Under the pieces are notes generated by a model. The model had not been told where the DNA came from, searched no databases, and worked only from the letters and a program-made list of their open reading frames with translations. The position numbers were made by a program, and so were the translations under genes. A DNA stretch of 64,000 nucleotides from Comamonas sp. (GTDB taxonomy: Bacteria; Pseudomonadota; Gammaproteobacteria; Burkholderiales; Burkholderiaceae_C). Positions 39,218 to 46,047 of the stretch are shown here, piece by piece. Location of the stretch: the NCBI RefSeq assembly GCF_009360615.1, contig NZ_SPEY01000023.1, positions 124,001 through 188,000 on the forward strand. The letters are read 5' to 3'. Numbering within the stretch: position 1 is the stretch's first letter; each line of letters starts with the position of its first letter.

Positions 39218-39877
39218 ATGTGGAGACATGTGAAAGCCGTTCTTTTTGATCTGGACGGCACATTGATCGACAGTGCCCCCGATCTGGGTGCTGCCGCGGA
39301 CAAAATGCGCGTCGATCGCGGCATGCCCTCGCTGCCTCTTCATGCGTACCGCCATATGGCCGGAGCTGGTGCCCGCGGAATGCTGGGAATTGCATTCGGC
39401 ATGACGCCAGAGTCTGCAGGCTTTGCAGAAATGCGGGAGGAGTTCTTTCGCAATTACGAGCAGTGCATGACCGAGCGCACCTATGCTTTTGACGGGGTGC
39501 CGGAGCTGATCCGGGCCTTGGAAGCAGGTCCGTTGCGCTGGGGAGTGGTGACCAACAAGTCCATGCGCTTCACCGAGCCGTTGACACGTCAAATGTCCTT
39601 GTTTGCGCAGGCTGCAGCGGTGGTTAGCGGGGATACGACACCGCATTCCAAGCCGCACCCCGAGCCTCTGTTGGAAGCCGCGCGGCGCATGCAGATTGCT
39701 CCCGAGCATTGCATCTATGTCGGTGACGATGAGCGCGATATCCAGGCAGGGGCGGCGGCGGGTATGAAAACGGTAGCTGCTCGCTATGGCTACCTGGGCG
39801 CAACGGCAGATACGGCCCATTGGGGGGCCGATGCCCATATCAATTCACCGCTTGAGCTGTTGAAGTTGTTGGGATGA
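39218..39877 (+). CDS. gph: Gph, phosphoglycolate phosphatase
   Basis: 219 residues, HAD superfamily. The nucleophile motif FDLDGTLIDS is near the N-terminus, Lys lies in KPHPEPLLEA, and the acidic motif is YVGDDERDIQAG. It clears 2-phosphoglycolate. ATG 39218 is chosen because CAGGAG lies 8 nt upstream; a GTG at 39209 overlapping the ubiG stop is the alternative. Confidence 0.92.
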   Translation: MWRHVKAVLFDLDGTLIDSAPDLGAAADKMRVDRGMPSLPLHAYRHMAGAGARGMLGIAFGMTPESAGFAEMREEFFRNYEQCMTERTYAFDGVPELIRALEAGPLRWGVVTNKSMRFTEPLTRQMSLFAQAAAVVSGDTTPHSKPHPEPLLEAARRMQIAPEHCIYVGDDERDIQAGAAAGMKTVAARYGYLGATADTAHWGADAHINSPLELLKLLG

Positions 39878-39880
39878 GGC

Positions 39881-39886
39881 TACAAT
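39881..39886 (+). promoter_or_regulatory. -10 element of ssrA
   Basis: TACAAT lies 10 bp upstream of the mature tmRNA 5' end, overlapping the 3' end of gph's downstream leader. TTGAAG at 39860 is a possible -35 with a short 15-bp spacer. Confidence 0.5.
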
Positions 39887-39896
39887 AGATCCTTGA

Positions 39897-40273
39897 GGGG
39901 CTGTCCTGGTTTCGACGTGGGTTCGGGACCGGTGCGGTGCATGTCGAGCTTGAGTGATGCTCGTAAATCTCCATTCAAAAAACTAACTGCAAACGACGAA
40001 CGTTTCGCACTCGCCGCTTAATCCGGTGAGCCTTGCAACAGCACGCTAGTGGGCTGGGCAAGGGGGTAGCAATACCTCCCGGCTGCAAGGGAATTTACAT
40101 TAGCTGGCTGGATACCGGGCTTCTTGGTATCAGGCGAGATTCAAGGAAGCTGGCTACCCAGATAGCGTGTGCCTGCGGGGTCTGGGTGGCGAGATTCAAA
40201 ACAGAGCACTAAACATGTAGATCTGTCCGGCGAAGGCTTACGGACGCGGGTTCAATTCCCGCCAGCTCCACCA
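39897..40273 (+). ncRNA. ssrA: tmRNA (ssrA)
   Basis: 377 nt. The 5' GGGGCTG pairs with the 3' CAGCTCC before ACCA, forming the tRNA-like acceptor. The T-arm GGACGCGGGTTCAATTCCCGCCAG is visible in two parts at the 3' end. The tag reading frame encodes A-N-D-E-R-F-A-L-A-A followed by TAA (about 39993-40022). It rescues stalled ribosomes together with SmpB. Phage and island integrases often use the ssrA 3' end, but no second copy of that end is present in the window. Confidence 0.97.
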
Positions 40274-40280
40274 CTATTTG

Positions 40281-40311
40281 AAAAACCAACCGTTCTCGGT
40301 TGGTTTTTTTT
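40281..40311 (+). terminator. Terminator after ssrA
   Basis: AAAAACCAACC and GGTTGGTTTTT pair around GTTCTC with a long T-run, 8 bp past the tmRNA end. Confidence 0.92.
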
Positions 40312-40490
40312 CGTCTGTTCCCCCCAGTGTTGGCGTGGTTTCCAGGCCTGGTCTCACGAGCGCCATCTCTGCAAAGGCGGCCTTTCCGCCCCCGCCGACG
40401 CATCTCTGTTCTCCGTTTTCTCTGGTGGCCACGCGAGCGTTCTCGAGGTCATTTCCTTTGCTGGCGCGGGTTTAGATGCGGTCGGTTGTA
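40312..40490. other. Intergenic stretch between ssrA and the antiporter leader
   Basis: About 180 bp with no credible gene on either strand. Short minus-strand frames here run into the tmRNA complement and are artefacts. Confidence 0.5.
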
Positions 40491-40572
40491 GTCGGCAACT
40501 CCTGTAGGGGTGGCGACTGAGGGTGACGATATGCACCGCTACGCGGTAGGCTACTCCCGGCCAGAAGCCGAC
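40491..40572. promoter_or_regulatory. Candidate structured RNA element in the antiporter leader
   Basis: GTCGGC (40491-40496) pairs with GCCGAC (40567-40572), enclosing an ACCGC/GCGGT hairpin (40535-40547). Read on the minus strand it contains GGGAGTAGC, then that hairpin, then ATCGTCA, which resembles the core of the yybP-ykoY (Mn2+) riboswitch class. The rest of that consensus is not clear and the orientation would be opposite to the antiporter gene. Strand and class are therefore uncertain. Confidence 0.35.
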
Positions 40573-40590
40573 GCTCTATAAGGAGGACTT

Positions 40591-40641
40591 ATGGCGAGCT
40601 ATGGCATGCATGGAGGCTCGATAAAGGTACGCGCCTGGTAA
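40591..40641 (+). CDS. 16-residue leader-peptide ORF upstream of the antiporter
   Basis: ATG 40591 opens a 16-codon frame (M-A-S-Y-G-M-H-G-G-S-I-K-V-R-A-W, stop TAA). It is preceded by AAGGAGGAC (40580-40588), the best Shine-Dalgarno sequence in this part of the window. The antiporter gene starts 36 bp after the stop and has no visible ribosome-binding site, so a leader-peptide or coupling role is plausible. I do not recognise the peptide. Confidence 0.4.
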   Translation: MASYGMHGGSIKVRAW

Positions 40642-40677
40642 GCTGTGCCACTTGATTCTTAGCTACAGTGCTCAGTC

Positions 40678-41757
40678 ATGAACATCCTTCTATTTCTCGG
40701 CGGGCTTTTCTTGCTGGTCATGGGTGCCAGCTTGTTGGTGCGAGGCTCTTCCAAGCTGGCCCTGTCGTTTGGCATCAGTCCGCTGGTCGTGGGACTGACG
40801 ATCGTTGCGCTCGGCACAAGCGCACCCGAGGTTGCAGTCAGCGTGGGGGCCGTGCTCGATGGGAAAACCGACATTGCCATTGGCAACGTGGTGGGCAGCA
40901 ACATATTCAACGTTCTGTTCATCCTTGGCATCAGCGCGTTGATTGCACCGCTGGTGGTCAACATTCAGCTGATACGCCAGGAGGTACCGATCATGATCGG
41001 TGCATGTTTTCTCTTGCTCGCCTTGGGGTTGGACGGTCAACTTTCGTTTTTCGATGGCGGTTTTCTCTTCGTGCTGCTGGTGTCTTACACAGTGTTCCTG
41101 ATCGTGCAGTCACGGCGCGAAACCCAGCTCGCCAAGGACGAATACGCGGGTGAGATCAAACCCTCTGCCCCCGGCGCCTGGGACGATCGGTTGCTGGTTC
41201 AGTTGCTGCTGATTGCCGCTGGCCTAGCTGCGTTAGTGTTCGGCTCCGAGTACCTAGTGCAAGCATCGGTGAGTTTCGCAAAGGCCATGGGTGTGAGCGA
41301 CCTGATCATTGGGCTGACCATCGTTGCCGCTGGTACCAGCATGCCCGAGGTTGCCACCAGCATCGCCGCAGTCATCAAGGGCGAACGGGACATCGCAGTA
41401 GGCAATGTGGTGGGAAGCAATACCTTCAACATTCTGGGCTGCCTGGGTGTCTCGGGCCTAGTGTCGGGTGACCTGGGGTTGGACATGGCTCCATCGCTGC
41501 TGGCCTTTGACATCTGGGTCATGGTGGCAGTGTCGTTTGCCTGCCTCCCCGTGTTCATGACTGGTCGCGAGATCGCTCGCTGGGAAGGCGGGGTCTTTCT
41601 GGGCTACTACGTCGCATACGTGGCTTACTTGATCATGGCCGCGCAGCAGCACGATGCGCTGCCAGCATTCTCGGGCGTCATGCTCAGCTTCGTCGTACCG
41701 CTGACGGTCGTGACGCTGGTTGTTGTGTTGATCCGCCGCCCAGTAAAGAAAGGATAG
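40678..41757 (+). CDS. CaCA-family calcium/sodium antiporter (YrbG-like)
   Basis: 359 residues with about 10 transmembrane segments in two inverted halves. Each half carries the alpha repeat: VGLTIVALGTSAPEVAVSV with GNVVGSNIFNVLFILG, and IGLTIVAAGTSMPEVATSI with GNVVGSNTFNILGCLG. It exchanges cations such as Ca2+ against Na+ or H+. No Shine-Dalgarno sequence precedes the ATG. It is the last gene before the phage-like region and might be host or island DNA. Confidence 0.93.
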   Translation: MNILLFLGGLFLLVMGASLLVRGSSKLALSFGISPLVVGLTIVALGTSAPEVAVSVGAVLDGKTDIAIGNVVGSNIFNVLFILGISALIAPLVVNIQLIRQEVPIMIGACFLLLALGLDGQLSFFDGGFLFVLLVSYTVFLIVQSRRETQLAKDEYAGEIKPSAPGAWDDRLLVQLLLIAAGLAALVFGSEYLVQASVSFAKAMGVSDLIIGLTIVAAGTSMPEVATSIAAVIKGERDIAVGNVVGSNTFNILGCLGVSGLVSGDLGLDMAPSLLAFDIWVMVAVSFACLPVFMTGREIARWEGGVFLGYYVAYVAYLIMAAQQHDALPAFSGVMLSFVVPLTVVTLVVVLIRRPVKKG

Positions 41758-41817
41758 AGCACTAAAACTTTGCCCTCTATCACTAGCTAATGACTGCTAT
41801 GGGTCGAAAGCGTTAGT
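41758..41817. other. Junction between antiporter gene and recombinase operon
   Basis: 60 bp, AT-richer than its surroundings, lying between the plus-strand antiporter stop and the end of the convergent recombinase operon. The left attachment site of the phage-like element is most likely here or just to the left, but no core sequence can be recognised. Confidence 0.3.
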
Positions 41818-42297
41818 TCAACTTTGGACAGTATCGTGCAGTACTAGTTTCTGGGCAGCCCAGCCGTTGGGCAAGGGGCGGCGCATCACCTTCTCCAGCA
41901 CGGCATCGGGCGAGCCCACCAGCCGTTCCACGACCTCCGGGGCCAGGAGCGTCAGCCGCATGACCCGGCGCACCTGCGTCACGTCCATGCCTTCGGCCTT
42001 GGCGATCTCGGCCACCGATGCCGCCCGCTGCTCATCCAGCAGGCGTTGCCAGTGGTGCGCCAGCCCGAGTGCCCGCATCAACGCAGTGTCCTGCGCGGCC
42101 GACCGGGCTTCTCGCTCCAGGGTGGCCTCGGACAGAAATTCCTGTGGCGCGTCCAAGGGCGTGATGACCTGCTTCTTCAGCCCCCGCTTCACCAGCGTCC
42201 AGGGCACGAAGGTTTCCAGTTGCACGCCGCCTGCCGGGTTCGGCAGTTGATAGGTGACCGGATCACCCTTGAACCGGCCCCGGTGCTTCTTGCTCAT
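41818..42297 (-). CDS. Helix-turn-helix accessory protein of the recombinase operon (paralogue A)
   Basis: 159 residues. The central part SVAEIAKAEGMDVTQVRRVMRLTLLAPEVVERLVG looks like a ParB/KorB-type helix-turn-helix. It is clearly related to the upstream gene product (paralogue B): both have ETFVP near the start, RLTLLAP after the HTH and a closing W-E/A-A-Q-(R/K) segment. It is the last gene of a five-gene operon with a serine recombinase and overlaps paralogue B by 4 nt. It may act as a regulator or directionality factor; this is inference. Confidence 0.7.
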   Translation of the reverse strand: MSKKHRGRFKGDPVTYQLPNPAGGVQLETFVPWTLVKRGLKKQVITPLDAPQEFLSEATLEREARSAAQDTALMRALGLAHHWQRLLDEQRAASVAEIAKAEGMDVTQVRRVMRLTLLAPEVVERLVGSPDAVLEKVMRRPLPNGWAAQKLVLHDTVQS

Positions 42298-42665
42298 GCG
42301 TCCTCCTCAAAGCGCTTCACGATCTGGCGTTGCGCCTCCCAATCCACCGGCAGCGGGTTGCGCTGGAACCAGATCAAGTTCATCCGCCGAGGCTGCCGCC
42401 CGGCCATCAGCAGTTCGAGGATGTCAGGTGCGAGCAGGGTCAGGCGCATCAGCTCGTTGGGCACCGAGGGGTGCAGTCCTTCGGCCCGGGCAATGTCTGA
42501 TCCACTCTTCATCACACCGGTGTCCACGAGGTGCTGCCAGTAGAAACCGCGTGCCACCCCCTCCAGCAGCGTCACATCGTGAACATGGCGGTCGTCGGCG
42601 GCCACGCGCCGCGCGCCCCGGCGGCGAAACGTCAGGGGCACGAAGGTTTCCAGTGTGTCGTCCAT
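42294..42665 (-). CDS. Helix-turn-helix accessory protein of the recombinase operon (paralogue B)
   Basis: 123 residues. The HTH segment SGSDIARAEGLHPSVPNELMRLTLLAPDILELLMAG parallels paralogue A. The start overlaps the recombinase stop by one base (TGATG), showing translational coupling. I do not know a characterised homologue. Confidence 0.7.
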   Translation of the reverse strand: MDDTLETFVPLTFRRRGARRVAADDRHVHDVTLLEGVARGFYWQHLVDTGVMKSGSDIARAEGLHPSVPNELMRLTLLAPDILELLMAGRQPRRMNLIWFQRNPLPVDWEAQRQIVKRFEEDA

Positions 42666-44044
42666 CAGGCTTCGACCTCCACCAGTTCCGCGCCGATGCC
42701 CCTTGGGGCGAACTCACCGATCAGGGCGTCCCAGCCCAGTTCCCGCCACTTCACCTTGATGCCCTGCACCTCGCCGACGTGGACGAGGTCGATGCGCTCG
42801 ATCATCAGGTTGGCGATGCGGTGGCGCTCGACCGGGAACAACTGATCCCACACGTCGTTGAGCCGTCCCATCGCCATCACCGTGGTGGCCTCGTCAACCT
42901 GTCTGCCGTTGCGCTGGATGTGGCGCACGACTGATGCGATTGATTCCGGGCTAGTCAGCACCGTGCGGATCTGGGCCACCACCGCTGCCTCGATCTCAGC
43001 CGCAGGAAGACGCTCGTAGCTCTTGCCCGGTGCTCCGAACCGGCTTTCCGACTTGGACACGTAGTAGTGGTACTTGCGCCCGTTCTTGCGCGAGTAGGTC
43101 GGGTACATCCGTTCGCCCGAGGGGGCGTACAGCAGGCCGCGCAGCAAAGCGTCGGTGCGCGACCGGATCTTGGTTTCCACCGACCGGGTGTGCCCATCCC
43201 TGGCCAGCACCGTGTGGACCTTGTCCCAAAGCTCCTGGTCGATGATCGGCGGGTGAGCGCCGGGGTACCAGTTCCCTTTGTGCGACAACTCCCCCAGGTA
43301 GATGCGGTTGCGCAGCAGCTTGTGCAGGTACTTCTTGTCGATGCGCGTACCGCTGCGGGTCTGGCCCTCCTGCGTCGTCCAGGCCTTGGTCGTGGTGCCG
43401 TCGGCAGTCAGATTGACGGCGATCTGGGTTGGAGAACCAATGGTCAGCATCTCCTCGAAGATGCGACGCACCACTGCCGCCTCGGCCTCGTTGATGACCA
43501 ACAGGCGGTTGTCGACGTCGTAACCCAGGGGCGGGACGCCACCCATCCACATCCCCTTGCGCTTGGCGGCGGCGATCTTGTCGCGGATGCGCTCGCCGGT
43601 GACCTCGCGCTCAAACTGGGCGAAGGACAGCAGGACGTTGAGCATCAACCGACCCATCGAAGTGGTGGTGTTGAACTGCTGGGTGACCGACACAAAGGAC
43701 ACCCCGTGGCGTTCGAACACTTCGACCATCTTGGAGAAATCGGCCAAGCTGCGCGTCAGGCGGTCGATCTTGTAGACCACCACGATGTCGATCTGGCCGC
43801 GCTCGATATCCGCCATCAGGCGTTTCAGCCCCGGCCGATCCGTGTTGCCGCCAGAGAAGCCGGGGTCGTCGTAGTCGTCGGCCACCGGAATCCACCCCTC
43901 GGATCGCTGGCTGGCCACAAAAGCGTGGCCCGCCTCCTTCTGCGCGTCGATGGAGTTGAACTCCTGGTCAAGCCGTTCATCCGATGACACCCGGCAGTAG
44001 ACGGCGCAGCGCTTGCGGGCGCGGGTAGCGGCAATCTCGCTCAT
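42665..44044 (-). CDS. Large serine recombinase (resolvase/integrase)
   Basis: 459 residues. The N-terminal resolvase domain starts CAVYCRVSSDERLDQEFNS with catalytic Ser about 20, then IDRLTRSLADFSKMVEVFERHGV and the Arg-rich ExxxxGERIRDKIAAAKRKG. A Recombinase domain (LGYDVDNRLLVINEAEAAVVRRIF) and zinc-ribbon-like region follow, but the usual Cys pairs are not obvious (GLLYAPSGERMYPTYSRKNGRKYHYYV). It probably catalyses integration and excision of the element. The ATG 44044 start overlaps the DUF2924 stop by 4 nt. Confidence 0.93.
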   Translation of the reverse strand: MSEIAATRARKRCAVYCRVSSDERLDQEFNSIDAQKEAGHAFVASQRSEGWIPVADDYDDPGFSGGNTDRPGLKRLMADIERGQIDIVVVYKIDRLTRSLADFSKMVEVFERHGVSFVSVTQQFNTTTSMGRLMLNVLLSFAQFEREVTGERIRDKIAAAKRKGMWMGGVPPLGYDVDNRLLVINEAEAAVVRRIFEEMLTIGSPTQIAVNLTADGTTTKAWTTQEGQTRSGTRIDKKYLHKLLRNRIYLGELSHKGNWYPGAHPPIIDQELWDKVHTVLARDGHTRSVETKIRSRTDALLRGLLYAPSGERMYPTYSRKNGRKYHYYVSKSESRFGAPGKSYERLPAAEIEAAVVAQIRTVLTSPESIASVVRHIQRNGRQVDEATTVMAMGRLNDVWDQLFPVERHRIANLMIERIDLVHVGEVQGIKVKWRELGWDALIGEFAPRGIGAELVEVEA

Positions 44045-44490
44045 CGCGCACCTCCCTTGCTCAGGCCAAAGAACAGCGGCCCAGACCAGTGCGCGCCCGT
44101 GATGTGGCGGGCCACCGCCGTCAAGCTCTTGAAATTGCGCCCCTGGTACTCGAACAGCCCCTCGGCGGTGACTGTCACCCGGTGCTCGCGTTCGCCCCAT
44201 TCGCGCAGCAGGATCGTGCCCGGCGCGAAATCGAACTCGCGCGGCTTGGCCCGCAACTTGATCTTGGAGTGTTTCGCGCCGATGGCTTCCAGACGCTGCT
44301 TGGTCTCGGGCGCGAGGCCACCGAAGGCCTCCTCCTGTAGCTTGTAGGCGATCCGGGACTCGACGTGGGTGCGGTTGGGGTAGTCCGGGCGGCGCGGGAA
44401 ATACCGATCCCAGACCGTCCAGAGCTCGGACATCGGCAGACAGGCCAGCTCCGTGATCCGTGCGGCGACGGATGCTTGTTTCTCGTTCAT
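44041..44490 (-). CDS. DUF2924 family protein
   Basis: 149 residues, recognised as DUF2924 by ELWTVWDRYFPRRPDYPNRTHVESRIAYKLQEEAFGGL and the C-terminal TVTAEGLFEYQGRNFKSLTAVARHITGAHWSGPLFFGL. The latter resembles a small DNA- or RNA-binding fold. Its function is unknown. It is regularly next to serine recombinases in prophages. The start ATG follows AGGAGAAGTTGTG, inside a leader shared with two other genes of the element. Confidence 0.88.
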   Translation of the reverse strand: MNEKQASVAARITELACLPMSELWTVWDRYFPRRPDYPNRTHVESRIAYKLQEEAFGGLAPETKQRLEAIGAKHSKIKLRAKPREFDFAPGTILLREWGEREHRVTVTAEGLFEYQGRNFKSLTAVARHITGAHWSGPLFFGLSKGGAR

Positions 44491-44681
44491 CACAACTTCT
44501 CCTGTTGATAGGGGGTTGTATGAACGCGCTGGTCGGGCAGGAAGCCAAGGCCAACTTCTCTCTGTTTCGGCTCGTCCGCAGCAAGGGTGCGGACGATGGC
44601 AGCCGCAAGGATGGCGGCGATTTCACCAGCACGGGCGCTGGCGCTCATCTCTGGGGGAGATGCGAGTTCGAGGTTCTTCAT
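44490..44681 (-). CDS. Small hypothetical protein, first gene of the recombinase operon
   Basis: 63 residues starting MKNLELASPPEMSASARAGEIAAILAAAIVRTLA, with an Ala-rich helix in the middle. Its stop overlaps the DUF2924 start (TGATG). The C-terminal codons coincide with the shared leader motif (LGFxxxQRVH), so this part may be constrained as DNA or RNA and not as protein. No family recognised. Confidence 0.55.
   Translation of the reverse strand: MKNLELASPPEMSASARAGEIAAILAAAIVRTLAADEPKQREVGLGFLPDQRVHTTPYQQEKL
44491..44549 (-). promoter_or_regulatory. Shared leader motif, copy A (upstream of DUF2924)
   Basis: On the minus strand it contains CTTGGCTTC, 9 variable bases, then CAGCGCGTTCAT, ending 29 bp before the DUF2924 ATG. 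The same block with the same internal spacing precedes DUF3489 and DUF6900 genes 17 kb away. Confidence 0.6.
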
Positions 44682-44787
44682 GACGGCTCCGAGGAATTGC
44701 AACCGTCATGGATAGTGAACTTGATCCTTCGGAGAGGATGGCAACGCAGGGTAATCGGCGAAAAATGATTGCGCGTTTACGAAACAG

Positions 44788-44816
44788 TTGAACAGAGCAC
44801 CTGATCGCTCTATGAT
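44788..44816 (+). promoter_or_regulatory. Sigma70 promoter of the XRE regulator operon
   Basis: TTGAAC (44788-44793) and TATGAT (44811-44816) with a 17-bp spacer, 37 bp ahead of the XRE start. GATCG occurs twice around the -10 (GATCGctctatGATCG) and could be the repressor's operator. It lies in the divergent region facing the recombinase operon. Confidence 0.65.
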
Positions 44817-44852
44817 CGACAAATTAACAAATCACGCAATTAGGAAACGGCC

Positions 44853-45131
44853 ATGCCTTTCGGAGACTTCATTCGCAAAATGCGCGAAGAGAAGCAGATC
44901 CAGATGAACGACTTCGCGCGTCAGCTGGAGATTTCGCCTGCCTACTGGTCACGCATCGAGCGCAACATGGAAAAGCCCCCCAAGGACGAGCTGATCCGCA
45001 AAGCAGCAGAGATTCTGGGCATCGACCCGGACGACGCTTTCGTGGAGGCCAGTCGTCTGCCGCCCGACATGCGCAAGGATGTGGGCAACGTTGTGCGGAT
45101 GTACCGCCGTGAAGTCTCGGAGAAAAAGTGA
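44853..45131 (+). CDS. XRE-family transcriptional regulator
   Basis: 92 residues. The HTH covers about residues 7-58 (FIRKMREEKQIQMNDFARQLEISPAYWSRIERNMEKPPKDELIRKAAEILG). It probably is the element's repressor, controlling both its own operon and the divergent recombinase operon. The next gene begins immediately at its stop and encodes an ImmA/IrrE protease, the usual partner that cleaves such repressors on induction. Confidence 0.88.
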   Translation: MPFGDFIRKMREEKQIQMNDFARQLEISPAYWSRIERNMEKPPKDELIRKAAEILGIDPDDAFVEASRLPPDMRKDVGNVVRMYRREVSEKK

Positions 45132-45944
45132 ATGCCGGTTCTGACCCTTGACTACCGGCATTGCGACCGCAAGCGCCCCAAATTCATCAAGCATGTTGAA
45201 ATCGAAGCCATCGCAGCGTCTGCCCGCCAGCAGCTGGTGGAGAGCGGTGTGGAGGCAATTGCCTTCGACAGGCTGCGCCAGATCGAGCGCCTGAAGATCA
45301 ACGGCATCGACTTTGCGCTCGAGGTCAGTACCGAGTGCGAGGTGCATGACGAGGACGGCAACCACGTCTTCGGCATCTGCGAGTATGACCCTGGTGTCCC
45401 GGACACCGCGATGGTGTGTGTTTCTCCCGTCGGCGAAAAACTCAGCGAGCTGCTGGCACTCAGCACCCTGGCCCACGAATTGGGTCATGCGGTGTTCGAC
45501 GCCCCTGGCTGGATCATGGATGGCAGCAAGGGACCGGGACTGTTTGACGCCTTTGAGCCCAGTGCGCAGCGCGCCTACCGTACCACCACGCCGGACAGCG
45601 ACCATTTGGCGAAAACGCCCACAGCTGCAACGGCAGCACCAGCTACAGACGTGCAGTTTGCCGAGCTTCGCGCCAACGAGTTCATGGGCTCGCTGCTGGT
45701 GCCACGTCGTCTGTTGAGTGCGGCCGCAGAGGAGTTGGCCCCGGAATACAACGTCCGCGTCCATCGAGGCCCATCACTTGATCCGGAGTTCCCTGGCACC
45801 AGCCTGCACCTTGCTGCCAGTGACGCTGTCGACATGGGATTACTGGAGCGGGCGCTGGCCATGCGCTTTGGCGTCAATCCGCGCTTTGTGCAGGTGCGCT
45901 TGCAGCGCTACGGTATCACTCGACCGGGGGCTGCCTTGCGCTGA
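45132..45944 (+). CDS. ImmA/IrrE family metallopeptidase
   Basis: 270 residues. The zinc motif HELGH is at about 115-119 (LAHELGHAVFDAPG), with the third ligand Glu about 183 in RANEFMGSLLVP. It is expected to cleave the XRE repressor beside it, as ImmA cleaves ImmR in ICEBs1. The N-terminal region (about 1-90) is not recognised. A strong hairpin terminator follows 21 bp after the stop, so the next gene probably has its own promoter or depends on read-through. Confidence 0.87.
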   Translation: MPVLTLDYRHCDRKRPKFIKHVEIEAIAASARQQLVESGVEAIAFDRLRQIERLKINGIDFALEVSTECEVHDEDGNHVFGICEYDPGVPDTAMVCVSPVGEKLSELLALSTLAHELGHAVFDAPGWIMDGSKGPGLFDAFEPSAQRAYRTTTPDSDHLAKTPTAATAAPATDVQFAELRANEFMGSLLVPRRLLSAAAEELAPEYNVRVHRGPSLDPEFPGTSLHLAASDAVDMGLLERALAMRFGVNPRFVQVRLQRYGITRPGAALR

Positions 45945-45965
45945 ACATTGCCCCAACCATCCCGC

Positions 45966-45988
45966 GCCGACCTCGGTCGGCATTTTTT
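45966..45988 (+). terminator. Terminator after ImmA/IrrE
   Basis: GCCGACC and GGTCGGC form a stem with at least 5 bp after allowing a loop, followed by ATTTTTT. Confidence 0.75.
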
Positions 45989-46047
45989 GAACCCCTCTAT
46001 TAACCCTTCGCGCAATCGCGCACATTGTTTTTTAAGGAGTGGCGTGT

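Noticed and set aside
39897-40273. ssrA 3' end as attachment site with a repeat in the window
   Set aside because: No second copy of the tmRNA 3' end was found up to 64000, so integration there cannot be supported from this window.
40209-40403. Minus-strand 64-codon frame overlapping the tmRNA 3' end
   Set aside because: Part of it is the complement of the tmRNA tRNA-like end, a common annotation artefact.
42665-44632. Recombinase frame extended to 44632 as one long protein
   Set aside because: The extension overlaps the DUF2924 gene in another frame; the catalytic domain begins at the ATG at 44044 with standard coupling to DUF2924.
45313-45717. Second frame within the ImmA/IrrE gene
   Set aside because: Shadow frame; the HELGH-containing frame is the real gene.
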